DNA of 64,000 bases from CAIMZW01 sp037130455 (GTDB taxonomy: Bacteria; Actinomycetota; Actinomycetes; Nanopelagicales; Nanopelagicaceae): assembly GCA_037130455.1 (NCBI GenBank), contig JBAXSZ010000001.1:1-64000 (forward strand), written 5' to 3'. The notes under the pieces were generated by a model that saw only the letters and a program-made list of their open reading frames with translations, was not told the origin of the DNA and did no database searches. The position numbers and the translations under genes were made by a program. Shown piece by piece: positions 1 to 8,871 of the stretch; the first letter of the stretch is position 1; each line of letters begins with the position of its first letter.

Positions 1-77
1 CCGCACATCCTTTAATCGAGCAACTCGACACTATGGATGGCGCAGCGGCACGAGCAGCAGAATTGGCGGCAAAATAA
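1..77 (+). CDS. sucC: Succinyl-CoA synthetase beta subunit, C-terminal fragment
   Basis: Only the last 24 codons lie in the window, in the frame that ends with TAA at 75-77. The tail contains PLIEQLDTMDGAA followed by an alanine-rich end, as expected for SucC, the ATP-grasp subunit that with SucD makes ATP or GTP from succinyl-CoA in the TCA cycle. Its stop shares one base with the sucD start (TAATG), so the two are translationally coupled. Identity rests on the tail and on the neighbour. Confidence 0.85.
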   Translation, partial: AHPLIEQLDTMDGAAARAAELAAK

Positions 78-958
78 TGGCTATTTTTATCAACGAACAT
101 TCACGAGTGATCGTCCAAGGTATGACCGGTTCTGAAGGAACTAAACATACAAAGCGCATGCTTGCCTCTGGAACCAACATCGTCGGTGGCGTCACCCCAG
201 GAAAAGGTGGTCAGGTCGTAGATATCGATGGTCGTTCGCTTCCAGTATTTAATTCAGTTTCCGAAGCGGTTGCTGCAACAGGGGCCAACGCATCTGTTGT
301 CTTCGTTCCACCAAAGTTTGCTAAAGCTGCAGTCCTAGATGCCATCGATGCAGCGCTCCCATTGGTAGTTGTTATTACTGAAGGAATCCCGGTCCATGAT
401 GCCGCTGCTTTTTATGCGTACTCAGTCTCAAAGGGCACAACCAGAATCATTGGTCCAAACTGCCCAGGACTCATTAGCCCTGGTAAATCAAATATTGGAA
501 TCATCCCTTCCGACATCACCGGTCCGGGTCGGATTGGTTTAGTTTCTAAATCTGGAACTCTCACTTATCAGATGATGTACGAACTTCGGGATTTTGGTTT
601 CAGCACCGCAGTAGGTATCGGCGGAGATCCAATTATTGGAACCACACATATCGATTGCTTGCGGGCCTTCCAAGATGATCCTGATACCGATGCGATCGTG
701 ATGATTGGTGAAATCGGTGGCGACGCTGAAGAGCGCGCTGCGGCATTTATCGCCGAATATGTGACCAAACCAGTTGTTGGATATGTGGCTGGATTTACCG
801 CGCCTGAAGGAAAAACTATGGGCCATGCAGGGGCAATTGTTTCTGGTTCATCAGGCACGGCTGCTGCTAAAAAGGAAGCCTTGGAGGCAGTTGGCGTGAA
901 GGTGGGCAAGACTCCAAGTGAGACTGCCGAACTTATGCGTCGCATCCTCAACGGGTAG
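77..958 (+). CDS. sucD: Succinyl-CoA synthetase alpha subunit
   Basis: This 293-residue protein is the CoA-binding, histidine-phosphorylated subunit of the TCA enzyme interconverting succinyl-CoA and succinate with substrate-level phosphorylation. An N-terminal CoA-binding Rossmann region carries VQGMTGSEGT (13-22), GPNCPG lies near 126-131, and the phosphorylated histidine is H250 in the KTMGHAGAI motif. Length is normal. The ATG overlaps the sucC stop by one base. The order sucC-sucD-PerM-purN-purH is the one known from Mycobacterium. Confidence 0.97.
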   Translation: MAIFINEHSRVIVQGMTGSEGTKHTKRMLASGTNIVGGVTPGKGGQVVDIDGRSLPVFNSVSEAVAATGANASVVFVPPKFAKAAVLDAIDAALPLVVVITEGIPVHDAAAFYAYSVSKGTTRIIGPNCPGLISPGKSNIGIIPSDITGPGRIGLVSKSGTLTYQMMYELRDFGFSTAVGIGGDPIIGTTHIDCLRAFQDDPDTDAIVMIGEIGGDAEERAAAFIAEYVTKPVVGYVAGFTAPEGKTMGHAGAIVSGSSGTAAAKKEALEAVGVKVGKTPSETAELMRRILNG

Positions 959-961
959 CAG

Positions 962-2056
962 ATGGCGGCGCGCATACTTTTGCTCACGCTCCAACAAGCG
1001 CTGCGAAGTTGTGCTCTCCTACTTTTCCCACTGATTTTTATTTCGATGTTTGCCTGGGCAACCGCCGGCAGTACAACGGGCAATACCACTGATCCGATTC
1101 GCGCAGCACTCTGGTTATGGCTGGCCGCGCACGTTGTGCATTTCGATCTGCAAGGTTCGGCTACGCACCTTTTTGGGACCTTGACCTACCTGCCGCTCGG
1201 GGCAGCGGTTCTCCCATTTTTCGCACTTCGAAACGGGTACAGCCGGTTGCGGAATGAAATTCACCAGGTTCGACCTCTGCGAATTTTTCTGGTCGGTTGG
1301 TACGCCTTACTGGCCTTGCTCATCGCTTTTCTTTCTCAAACGGGTTCGATCAAGCCCAATTGCTATCTCTCCGGAATCTTTGCGGCCGTGATTGCGATCT
1401 TGGCAACCGTAAACTTCACCTCCGATCGGCTACGTTTTCTACGATTTCCTGGCTACTTATTAATCGTTCTCTTTGGCATTGGTTTTGTGGCAGTTGGTGT
1501 GTCATTGATGATCCACTTCCAGATAGTCAAAGATCTTACGATCGTGATTCAACCAGGATGGGTCGGCGGCATTCTCTTCTTGCTTATTCAAATACTTTAT
1601 TTACCTAACTTAGCGATCAGCGCAATTTCATATCTATTCGGATTAGGGTTTTCGGTGGGCCTGGGTACATCCATTTCGCCATTTCATTTCTTACTTCATC
1701 AAATTCCGGCAATCCCCGTTTTAGGTGCACTGCCTACAGGCACACAATCAAGCTTGGGATATTTTTCGATTCTTGGAATCCTGATAGGAATGGCCATTGT
1801 GATTCACATAAACTTTCGAACCAACAGCTTTGCTCGTGGACAAAAAGAGTTATTAAAGGTGTGCGCCTTGGTGCTGGCGGTCGTTGCTGCAGTGGGTTAT
1901 CTCAGTTCTGGCTCGCTCATCACTTCTGCCATGTCACCGGTTGGTGTGGTCTGGTGGAAATTTTCGGGATTATTCATTTTATTTATTTTTATCAGTGCGA
2001 TCGTGACTCAATATTTACCATGGGCATTTCGTAAGGCAAGGAGTAGCCATGACTAA
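962..2056 (+). CDS. PerM-like polytopic membrane protein (DUF6350 family)
   Basis: This 364-residue, very hydrophobic protein has roughly eight to ten predicted membrane segments and almost no conserved soluble part. I recognise it mainly by place: in mycobacteria the membrane protein PerM, linked to cell division under stress, lies between sucD and purN, exactly as here. The start is 3 bases after the sucD stop and the end overlaps purN by 8 bases, so it belongs to the operon. Sequence resemblance of this family is weak and the molecular role is not known. Confidence 0.75.
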   Translation: MAARILLLTLQQALRSCALLLFPLIFISMFAWATAGSTTGNTTDPIRAALWLWLAAHVVHFDLQGSATHLFGTLTYLPLGAAVLPFFALRNGYSRLRNEIHQVRPLRIFLVGWYALLALLIAFLSQTGSIKPNCYLSGIFAAVIAILATVNFTSDRLRFLRFPGYLLIVLFGIGFVAVGVSLMIHFQIVKDLTIVIQPGWVGGILFLLIQILYLPNLAISAISYLFGLGFSVGLGTSISPFHFLLHQIPAIPVLGALPTGTQSSLGYFSILGILIGMAIVIHINFRTNSFARGQKELLKVCALVLAVVAAVGYLSSGSLITSAMSPVGVVWWKFSGLFILFIFISAIVTQYLPWAFRKARSSHD

Positions 2057-2612
2057 TCGGATTGTTCTCCTGGCTTCAGGATCTGGATCAATTGCACAAT
2101 CGATTATCGATGCAGTCGAATCCGGCGCACTCTCATTAACCATAGCGGGTGTGATTTCTGATAAAGATTCCCAAGTCTTGGAACGAGCACGTCAACACAA
2201 TATTCCGTGCTCATTTGTTCCAGTTGGGACGGATAGAACTCAGTGGAATTTAGATTTGTTTGAAGCGGTACAAGGTCTTAACCCAGATCTAGTCGTCAGT
2301 GTTGGCTTTATGCGAATCCTTGATGCTCACTTCGTGCACCACTTCAAAGTCATTAATACACATCCAGCCCTTTTACCTCTTTATCCGGGGGCTCACGCTG
2401 TCAGAGATGCACTCAAGAACTGCGCCACCGTCACCGGAACCACAGTTCACTGGGTTGATGCCGGCGTAGATACGGGAGAAATTATTGCCCAAGTACGAGT
2501 GCCAATTCTGGAAAATGACGACGAAGATACTTTGCACGAACGCATTAAGATTCAGGAACGTTTGCTAATAGTTGATACGTTAAAGCAGTTATTACCGTTG
2601 GGGGAACCATGA
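2049..2612 (+). CDS. purN: Phosphoribosylglycinamide formyltransferase
   Basis: PurN transfers a formyl group from 10-formyl-THF to GAR in purine synthesis. The 187-residue length is typical. The active-site block reads INTHPALLPLYPGAHAVRDA, with the catalytic Asn and His, and the later aspartate lies in HWVDAGVDTGEII. The gene overlaps the PerM-like gene by 8 bases upstream and purH by 4 bases (ATGA) downstream. Both products need folate carried by FolD, encoded just beyond purH. Confidence 0.96.
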   Translation: MTNRIVLLASGSGSIAQSIIDAVESGALSLTIAGVISDKDSQVLERARQHNIPCSFVPVGTDRTQWNLDLFEAVQGLNPDLVVSVGFMRILDAHFVHHFKVINTHPALLPLYPGAHAVRDALKNCATVTGTTVHWVDAGVDTGEIIAQVRVPILENDDEDTLHERIKIQERLLIVDTLKQLLPLGEP

Positions 2613-4159
2613 CCGATCGAAAGCCCATTCGCCGCGCGCTCATAAGTGTTTACGACAAAGTTGGTTTGGTGGAAATCGGATCAATGCTTCACGGCGCAGG
2701 TGTGGAGATTCTCTCCACTGGTTCTACCGCAAAGACACTAGCTATTGCCGGTATCCCCGTTACCCCAGTTGAGCAGTACACCGGCTTTCCAGAAATGATG
2801 GGTGGGCGCATAAAAACTTTGCACCCAAAAATTCATGGCGGAATATTGGCTGATCAGAGTAATCCAGAACACCTTGAACAAATGGCCCAACAAAATATCG
2901 ACACCTTTGATTTAGTGGTCATCAATCTTTATCCATTCCAAGAAACAGTGGCTAAGAATTCACTTTTTGAAGAGTGTATTGAACAAATTGATATTGGTGG
3001 CCCGAGCATGCTTCGCGGCGCCGCCAAGAATCATAAGTCTGTTGCGGTAATTTCTGATCCGTCGCAGTACCCATTACTTGCAGTGGCGATGGAACATGGT
3101 GGCTTCACTTACGATCAACGAAAAGCTTTGGCAATGGCGACTTTTCGCAAGAGCGCTGAATACGATTTAGCAATTGCTTCTTGGTTAGGTGGAGAGTTAG
3201 GTCAAGAATCTGAGTGGAGCGGGCAAATTTGGCAGAGCATTGCGCAGCTTCGCTATGGAGAGAATCCACATCAATCGGCAAAGCTATATTCCAATACCTT
3301 TGGAATGCAGAACGGAATTGCAACAGCAAAACAATTACATGGTAAAGAGATGTCCTTCAACAATTACACTGACGGCGATGCTGCCATTCGTGCAGCATAT
3401 GACCACGACGAACCATGTGTTGCAATTATCAAACATGCCAATCCGTGCGGAATTGCGATTGGAACTTCTATAGCTGAAGCACATTCCAAGGCGCATGCAT
3501 GCGATCCAATTTCCGCTTTTGGTGGCGTGGTCGCGGCGAACCGAGTTGTGACTGAACAGATGGCGACACAACTTTCGGAGATCTTTACTGAAGTTGTAAT
3601 TGCTCCAGGGTATGAACTAGCGGCGCTGGAGATTTTGAGAAAGAAAGCGTCGATTCGAATCTTGGAAATTGCGGGGTATTCGGTTCCAACCCAAGAATTG
3701 CGCCCAATATCTGGTGGCATGCTCATTCAAGAGGCTGACTTAATTAGCGCCGAAGGCGACGATGCAACAACGTGGACTCAAGTAAGCGGCAGCACGCCAG
3801 TTTCAGCCGAACTGATGGCCGATCTTCAATTTGCCTGGAGATCCGTCCGGGCCGTGAAGAGCAATGCCATTGTGCTTGCGCATTCAGGTGCCTCGGTTGG
3901 CGTTGGTATGGGTCAAGTCAATCGAGTGGATTCGGCGAAATTGGCTGTCAGTCGAGCTGGCGAACGGGCCGCGGGTAGCGTGGCCGCTAGCGATGCCTTC
4001 TTCCCCTTTGCCGATGGTCTTCAGATTCTCTTGGATGCAGGAGTCAGTGCCATAGTTCAGCCCGGGGGCAGCGTCCGCGATGCTGAAGTCATCGCCGCAG
4101 CCCAGGCAAAAGATGTGCCGATGTTCATGACCGGAGTTCGCCATTTCTCGCATTCGTAG
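2609..4159 (+). CDS. purH: Bifunctional AICAR formyltransferase / IMP cyclohydrolase
   Basis: The 516-residue protein catalyses the last two steps to IMP. The N-terminal MGS-like cyclohydrolase domain begins RRALISVYDKVGL and includes the GGRIKTLHPKIHGG block. The C-terminal transformylase part includes LRYGENPHQ and the IIKHANPCG motif with the catalytic Lys-His. Length and domain order are standard. It starts at the ATGA overlap with purN and ends 82 bases before folD, which seems to have its own promoter. Confidence 0.97.
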   Translation: MTDRKPIRRALISVYDKVGLVEIGSMLHGAGVEILSTGSTAKTLAIAGIPVTPVEQYTGFPEMMGGRIKTLHPKIHGGILADQSNPEHLEQMAQQNIDTFDLVVINLYPFQETVAKNSLFEECIEQIDIGGPSMLRGAAKNHKSVAVISDPSQYPLLAVAMEHGGFTYDQRKALAMATFRKSAEYDLAIASWLGGELGQESEWSGQIWQSIAQLRYGENPHQSAKLYSNTFGMQNGIATAKQLHGKEMSFNNYTDGDAAIRAAYDHDEPCVAIIKHANPCGIAIGTSIAEAHSKAHACDPISAFGGVVAANRVVTEQMATQLSEIFTEVVIAPGYELAALEILRKKASIRILEIAGYSVPTQELRPISGGMLIQEADLISAEGDDATTWTQVSGSTPVSAELMADLQFAWRSVRAVKSNAIVLAHSGASVGVGMGQVNRVDSAKLAVSRAGERAAGSVAASDAFFPFADGLQILLDAGVSAIVQPGGSVRDAEVIAAAQAKDVPMFMTGVRHFSHS

Positions 4160-4228
4160 TCATCGGTTATTCACGGGAGAAATAGGGGTAGCCTGAAATT
4201 TGGTCATTTTTGCCGGTTAGCGCCCAGT

Positions 4229-4234
4229 TAGGAT
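4229..4234 (+). promoter_or_regulatory. Putative -10 (TAGGAT), leaderless folD
   Basis: TAGGAT lies 7 bases before the GTG start of folD, so transcription would begin at or next to the start codon. A T-rich TTTTTG lies about 16 bases upstream as a poor -35. There is no Shine-Dalgarno sequence between. Confidence 0.5.
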
Positions 4235-4241
4235 TGGCAGT

Positions 4242-5075
4242 GTGAGCGCGCAGATTCTGGATGGGAAATTCACTGCCGCCACCATCAAATCCGAACTAAA
4301 ACTCCTCGTAGACCAGATGGCCAAGAAGCCTGGGTTGGGAACGGTTTTGGTTGGCCAGGATCCGGGTTCGCGTTCATATGTCGGGGGGAAGCATCGCGAC
4401 TGTGCCGAAGTTGGAATTTCCTCAATTCGAGTCGATCTACCGGAAACAGCCAGCGAGGCCGATGTACTGGCAGCGATCCGAGATTTAAACAATAGCCCTG
4501 AGTGCACTGGCTACATTGTTCAACTGCCGCTTCCCATGGGAATTTCGGCAAATGAAGTTTTAGAAAGCATCGATCCAAAAAAAGATGCCGACGGATTACA
4601 TCCACTCAATCTAGGCAAACTAGTTATTGGCGAGCCCGCACCACTGCCTTGTACCCCTCGGGGAATCCTGGAATTGCTTCATCGATATTCCATTCCAACG
4701 AAGGGCGCCGAAGTTGTCATCGTGGGGCGCGGAATAACGGTTGGCCGACCGCTTGGACTTTTGCTCACTCGAAAAGGAGATGATGCGACAGTCACAATTA
4801 CTCATACCGGAACCAAAGATGTACTAACTCACACTCGCAAAGCCGACATCATTATTGCTGCGATTGGCCATGCTCATTTTCTCAAGGCAGAAATGATTAA
4901 AAGCGGTGCTGTCGTTTTGGATGTTGGAATCACGCGGACTGATGCGGGATTGTTGGGGGATGTTCATCCAGATGTTGCAGAGGTTGCTTCTTATATTGCA
5001 CCAATGCCTGGTGGAGTAGGTCCCATGACAAGAGCAATGCTCTTGAGCAACGTCGTGGAAATGGCCATGCGTTAA
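4242..5075 (+). CDS. folD: Bifunctional methylene-THF dehydrogenase / methenyl-THF cyclohydrolase
   Basis: FolD makes the 10-formyl-THF used by PurN and PurH next door. The 277-residue protein has the catalytic region SYVGGKHRDCAEVGI, the nucleotide-binding GRGITVGRP (usually GRSxxVGxP) and the C-terminal PMPGGVGPMTRAML. GTG at 4242 is chosen because the family N-terminus (AQILDGK) starts there and a -10 lies 7 bases upstream. Length is normal for the family. Confidence 0.96.
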   Translation: MSAQILDGKFTAATIKSELKLLVDQMAKKPGLGTVLVGQDPGSRSYVGGKHRDCAEVGISSIRVDLPETASEADVLAAIRDLNNSPECTGYIVQLPLPMGISANEVLESIDPKKDADGLHPLNLGKLVIGEPAPLPCTPRGILELLHRYSIPTKGAEVVIVGRGITVGRPLGLLLTRKGDDATVTITHTGTKDVLTHTRKADIIIAAIGHAHFLKAEMIKSGAVVLDVGITRTDAGLLGDVHPDVAEVASYIAPMPGGVGPMTRAMLLSNVVEMAMR

Positions 5076-5077
5076 CA

Positions 5078-5320
5078 ATGACACTGACCCGGTTATTTAA
5101 CTTGCGAATTCCAGCGCTGATTCTGATTGTTATTGGAACCGCGCTAGGAATTGTTGGATCCGTGAGATCAGGAGCGGTCGCCCTCTCTTTGGGAACGGCA
5201 ACTTATGTATGTATTAAATTTTTTCAATCAGCTCCACGTCGACGAATCGAACTAATTATTCCACTGGGGATGTGTCTGGTGCTCGCCACCGTGGCATTGA
5301 CCCTTCCGCACGCCAAGTAA
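5078..5320 (+). CDS. Small DUF3017-family membrane protein
   Basis: This 80-residue protein has three hydrophobic stretches (about 10-27, 32-48, 60-76), with an SAPRRRIE basic loop before the last one. In many actinobacteria a DUF3017 protein follows folD and precedes mdh, as here. It starts 2 bases after the folD stop and so is probably co-transcribed. No function is established for the family and no catalytic motif is visible. Confidence 0.75.
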   Translation: MTLTRLFNLRIPALILIVIGTALGIVGSVRSGAVALSLGTATYVCIKFFQSAPRRRIELIIPLGMCLVLATVALTLPHAK

Positions 5321-5355
5321 TATTCACCTATGAACTAAACCAAACAAGGGGAAAA

Positions 5356-6312
5356 ATGAGCAGAACAGGGAAAGTAACCGTAGTTGGCGCTGGATTTTAT
5401 GGTTCAACCACCGCGTTGCGGCTAGCCGAATATGACATTTTCGAAACGGTAGTTTTGACCGATATCGTGGAAGGAAAGCCAGAAGGTTTGGCTCTGGATA
5501 TGAATCAGTCCCGTTCGATTGAAGGATTTGAAACTAAGATTATTGGAGCCACCACCACAAGTGAAGGTGGCGGATACGAAGCCACCGCTAACTCAGATGT
5601 CGTGGTGATTACCGCAGGACTACCACGCAAGCCAGGCATGAGTCGAATGGATCTCATTGGAGTAAACGCCGGAATCGTCCGCGGAGTTGCTGAAAATATT
5701 GCGAAGCATTCACCAAATGCCGTCATCATCGTGGTTTCAAATCCTTTGGATGAAATGACTGCATTGACCCAATTAGCAACCCAGTTCCCTTACAACCGAG
5801 TTATGGGACAGGCAGGAATGTTGGATACCGCGCGCTTCACCAACTTCGTTGCAGAAAAACTCTCCGTTCCCGTCGGAACTGTAAAAACTTTAACGTTAGG
5901 TTCTCACGGGGACACCATGGTGCCAGTTCCAAGCCGATGCACCGTAAATGGTCATCCACTGAGTGACTTGCTCAGCCAAGAAGATATTTCTGAACTTGTT
6001 GATCGCACTCGCAATGGTGGTGCCGAAGTTGTAGCGCTATTAAAAACTGGTTCAGCGTATTACGCGCCCTCAGCGGCAGCCGCACGTATGGCTAAGGCAG
6101 TCATTGAAGACTCTGGTGCGGTCATGCCAGTGTGTGCATGGGTGGATGGCGAATATGGAATTAGTGGCGTCTATCTTGGCGTTGAGGCCGAAATTGGCCG
6201 CACCGGAATTCGTAAAGTTGTTGCCGGTGATCTGACAGATTCGGAGCTGGAGGCCCTGAAGGTCGCCGCCGAAGCAGTACGTGCCAAGCAAGCCGATGTT
6301 AAAGATCTCTAA
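5356..6312 (+). CDS. mdh: Malate dehydrogenase (LDH-like type)
   Basis: This TCA enzyme oxidises malate to oxaloacetate with NAD. The 318-residue protein starts with the NAD-binding VTVVGAGFYGSTTA. It has substrate-binding arginines in GLPRKPGMSR and the VSNPLDEMT block, and the catalytic histidine is in LGSHGDTMVP. The GQAGMLDTARF segment is typical of LDH-like (type 3) MDH. The open frame extends further upstream, but ATG 5356 has a good AAGGGG site 5 bases ahead and begins at the family N-terminus. Confidence 0.95.
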   Translation: MSRTGKVTVVGAGFYGSTTALRLAEYDIFETVVLTDIVEGKPEGLALDMNQSRSIEGFETKIIGATTTSEGGGYEATANSDVVVITAGLPRKPGMSRMDLIGVNAGIVRGVAENIAKHSPNAVIIVVSNPLDEMTALTQLATQFPYNRVMGQAGMLDTARFTNFVAEKLSVPVGTVKTLTLGSHGDTMVPVPSRCTVNGHPLSDLLSQEDISELVDRTRNGGAEVVALLKTGSAYYAPSAAAARMAKAVIEDSGAVMPVCAWVDGEYGISGVYLGVEAEIGRTGIRKVVAGDLTDSELEALKVAAEAVRAKQADVKDL

Positions 6313-6359
6313 AGATAAATTTTCCGAATACAACAAACCAGATAACAGAGGAACTGAAA

Positions 6360-7577
6360 ATGTCAAAGATTAAGGTTGTAGGAACGGTCGTCGAACTCGA
6401 TGGCGATGAAATGACCAGAATTATCTGGCAGTTCATTAAGGATCAATTGATACTTCCTTATCTGGATATCAATCTTGATTATTACGATCTTGGCATCGAA
6501 CATCGTGATGCCACGAACGACCAGGTAACGATTGACTCTGCTCACGCCATCCTGAAGCACGGAGTCGGAGTAAAGTGCGCCACCATTACTCCTGATGAAG
6601 CTAGAGTAGAAGAGTTTGGTTTGAAGCAGATGTGGAAGTCGCCCAATGGAACCATCCGAAATATTCTTGGCGGCGTAATTTTCCGAGAACCAATCATCAT
6701 CAGCAATGTTCCCCGCTTAGTTCCACACTGGACAAAGCCAATTGTCATTGGCCGCCATGCTTATGGCGATCAATACAAGGCAACTGATTTCCGCGTTCCA
6801 TCTGCTGGAAAACTGACCATGACCTTTACTCCAACTGATGGTTCTGCACCGATGGAATTCAGTGTCTTTGATTTCCCAAGTTCAGGTGTTGCCATGGGTA
6901 TGTACAACTTGGATGAATCAATCCGAGACTTCGCTCGCGCATCCATGAACTATGGATTAAAGCGAAATTACCCGGTCTATCTATCGACCAAGAACACCAT
7001 CTTGAAGGCTTACGACGGTCGATTCAAAGATCTCTTTGCTGAGGTTTTCGATGCCGAGTTTAAAGAAAAGTTCCAAGCCGCCGGAATCGAATACGAACAC
7101 CGTTTGATTGATGACATGGTTGCTACTTCCCTTCGTTGGCCTGGTGGCTACGTTTGGGCCTGTAAGAACTACGATGGCGATGTTCAATCCGACACCGTGG
7201 CCCAAGGTTATGGCTCCCTTGGATTGATGACCTCAGTACTCATGTCCCCGGATGGACAGACTGTGGAATCAGAAGCTGCGCATGGAACTGTGACTCGCCA
7301 CTTCCGCGAGCACAATAAGGGCAAGGCAACTTCCACCAATCCCATCGCTTCGATCTTCGCGTGGACTCAGGGCTTATCGCACCGGGCGAAGTTGGATAAC
7401 ACTCCAGAGCTAGAGGCCTTTGCCAAGACGTTAGAGCGAGTCTGTGTTGAAACCGTTGAAACCGGAAAGATGACGAAGGACTTGGCAATTCTTATTTCAC
7501 CAGACGCCCCTTGGCTCAATACCCAAGAATTCTTGGCCGCTATTGATGACAATCTGAAAGTGGCAATGGCTAAGTAA
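6360..7577 (+). CDS. icd: NADP-dependent isocitrate dehydrogenase, eukaryote-like dimeric type
   Basis: The 405-residue protein decarboxylates isocitrate to 2-oxoglutarate, giving NADPH. VVELDGDEMTRIIW at the N-terminus, KSPNGTIRNILGG (isocitrate binding) and RHAYGDQYKATDF mark the type II dimeric family shared with eukaryotic IDH1/2, not the E. coli type. A GAGGAA site precedes the ATG. It is the last gene of the TCA block and is followed at once by a strong terminator. Confidence 0.96.
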   Translation: MSKIKVVGTVVELDGDEMTRIIWQFIKDQLILPYLDINLDYYDLGIEHRDATNDQVTIDSAHAILKHGVGVKCATITPDEARVEEFGLKQMWKSPNGTIRNILGGVIFREPIIISNVPRLVPHWTKPIVIGRHAYGDQYKATDFRVPSAGKLTMTFTPTDGSAPMEFSVFDFPSSGVAMGMYNLDESIRDFARASMNYGLKRNYPVYLSTKNTILKAYDGRFKDLFAEVFDAEFKEKFQAAGIEYEHRLIDDMVATSLRWPGGYVWACKNYDGDVQSDTVAQGYGSLGLMTSVLMSPDGQTVESEAAHGTVTRHFREHNKGKATSTNPIASIFAWTQGLSHRAKLDNTPELEAFAKTLERVCVETVETGKMTKDLAILISPDAPWLNTQEFLAAIDDNLKVAMAK

Positions 7578-7582
7578 TATTT

Positions 7583-7624
7583 CCAACAAAAAACCCCGAC
7601 CGAATGGCCGGGGTTTTTTGTTGG
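7583..7624. terminator. Bidirectional rho-independent terminator
   Basis: A perfect 16-base inverted repeat (7583-7598 pairing with 7609-7624) encloses a 10-base loop. The stem core is CCCCG/CGGGG flanked by A6 on the left and T6 on the right, so it reads as a terminator on both strands. It serves icd (+) and the sugar ABC ATPase gene (-), which converge here. It is by far the strongest terminator-like element in the window. Confidence 0.95.
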
Positions 7625-7642
7625 CTAAAACGCCAGTACTTT

Positions 7643-8728
7643 TTATTTTTCGATGCGAAGACCAGTTGTTGCATCGAACAAGTGGATGGCTGAAGGAATG
7701 GCACCAACGGTGATGGTCTCACCTGGTCGTGGTGGGTGCTTTGGATCCCAGCGGACAATAACTTGTGCGCCTTCATCGCCAGAATTGGCAAAGACCACAT
7801 TGGTATCAAGTGGGCGGCCATAAACGAAGGCATCTGCACCGAGTTCTTCAACTACCTCAACCATGACATGGAAGCCCGTTGATTCTGGAGTGAAACCTTC
7901 TGGACGAATACCAACAGTGATAGTAGAACCAGCACTTGAAGGTACATCGAGAGGGAAATCTCCCAGCATTGCCTTGCCATTGATTACTGGCGCATTGAGC
8001 AAGTTCATTGCAGGTGAGCCAATGAAGCCAGCAACGAATGCATTATTTGGGTGATCATAAAGATTTCGTGGAGTATCAACTTGCTGTAGTAGACCATCCT
8101 TCAGAACCGCAACGCGATCACCCATGGTCATTGCTTCGACCTGGTCGTGTGTTACATAAACGGTGGTGACTCCCAAACGGCGTTGTAGCGCAGCAATTTG
8201 AGTACGAGTGGCCACGCGCAACTTGGCATCCAAGTTAGATAGAGGTTCGTCCATCAAGAAGACCTGAGGCTCACGAACAATCGCGCGACCCATGGCAACA
8301 CGCTGACGTTGTCCGCCAGAAAGTGCTTTTGGCTTGCGATCTAGGTAAGGCTCAAGGTCTAACAACTTTGCAGCTTCCAAAACTCGACGGTCACGTTCTT
8401 CCTTAGCAATGCCGGCGATCTTGAGCGCAAAACCCATATTTTCTGCGACAGACATATGTGGATACAAGGCGTAGGACTGGAAAACCATCGCAATGTCGCG
8501 ATCTTTAGGTGCCACGTTGGTGACATCTCGATCGCCGATTCGGATAGAGCCGGTGTCGATTTCTTCTAAGCCAGCGAGCATTCGCAGCGAAGTAGATTTT
8601 CCACAACCGGAAGGTCCAACGAGTACAAGAAATTCGCCGTCATTAACGGTGAGATCTAATTTATCTACAGCAGGCGTTGGATTGCCTGGGTAGATACGTG
8701 ATGCTTGGTCAAATACGACTGAGGCCAT
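7643..8728 (-). CDS. Sugar ABC transporter ATP-binding protein, UgpC/MsmK type
   Basis: The 361-residue ATPase has Walker A GPSGCGKST near residue 40, the Q-loop in MVFQSYALYPHM, the signature LSGGQRQR, Walker B VFLMDEPLSNLDAK and the switch histidine in YVTHDQ. The C-terminal third is a regulatory OB-fold region, as in MalK/UgpC/MsmK. No permease or binding protein is nearby, which fits the multitask ATPases that power several sugar importers encoded elsewhere. An AGAAGGAG site lies about 9 bases before the ATG. Confidence 0.93.
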   Translation of the reverse strand: MASVVFDQASRIYPGNPTPAVDKLDLTVNDGEFLVLVGPSGCGKSTSLRMLAGLEEIDTGSIRIGDRDVTNVAPKDRDIAMVFQSYALYPHMSVAENMGFALKIAGIAKEERDRRVLEAAKLLDLEPYLDRKPKALSGGQRQRVAMGRAIVREPQVFLMDEPLSNLDAKLRVATRTQIAALQRRLGVTTVYVTHDQVEAMTMGDRVAVLKDGLLQQVDTPRNLYDHPNNAFVAGFIGSPAMNLLNAPVINGKAMLGDFPLDVPSSAGSTITVGIRPEGFTPESTGFHVMVEVVEELGADAFVYGRPLDTNVVFANSGDEGAQVIVRWDPKHPPRPGETITVGAIPSAIHLFDATTGLRIEK

Positions 8729-8747
8729 GAGCTATTTGCTCCTTCTC

Positions 8748-8765
8748 CGGGCAGGTACGTGCCCG
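8748..8765. repeat. Inverted repeat in the divergent upstream region
   Basis: CGGGCA (8748-8753) pairs with TGCCCG (8760-8765) around a 6-base loop, between the ABC ATPase start and the CorC-like gene. It lies 20 bases upstream of the ATPase start codon, so it could be an operator or a leader hairpin for that gene. The remainder of the 143-base gap shows only the -10 for the + gene. Confidence 0.35.
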
Positions 8766-8859
8766 ACGGTCCGTTGGATGAAGGTGGAACGCACTCCTGT
8801 AAGTGCTGGGCAAAGTTTAGGTAGAAAATGGCGCTAATGGAAGTCCTGCCAAGTGTGGC

Positions 8860-8865
8860 TACCCT
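8860..8865 (+). promoter_or_regulatory. Putative -10 (TACCCT), leaderless CorC-like gene
   Basis: TACCCT ends 6 bases before the GTG at 8872. No ribosome-binding site lies between, so a leaderless transcript is predicted. No convincing -35 is visible. Confidence 0.45.
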
Positions 8866-8871
8866 TAGCCC

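Noticed and set aside
568..1089. Long minus-strand open frame (173 codons) opposite sucD
   Set aside because: It is the complement of a strongly conserved sucD region, its product resembles no protein I know, and it lacks a ribosome site or -10.
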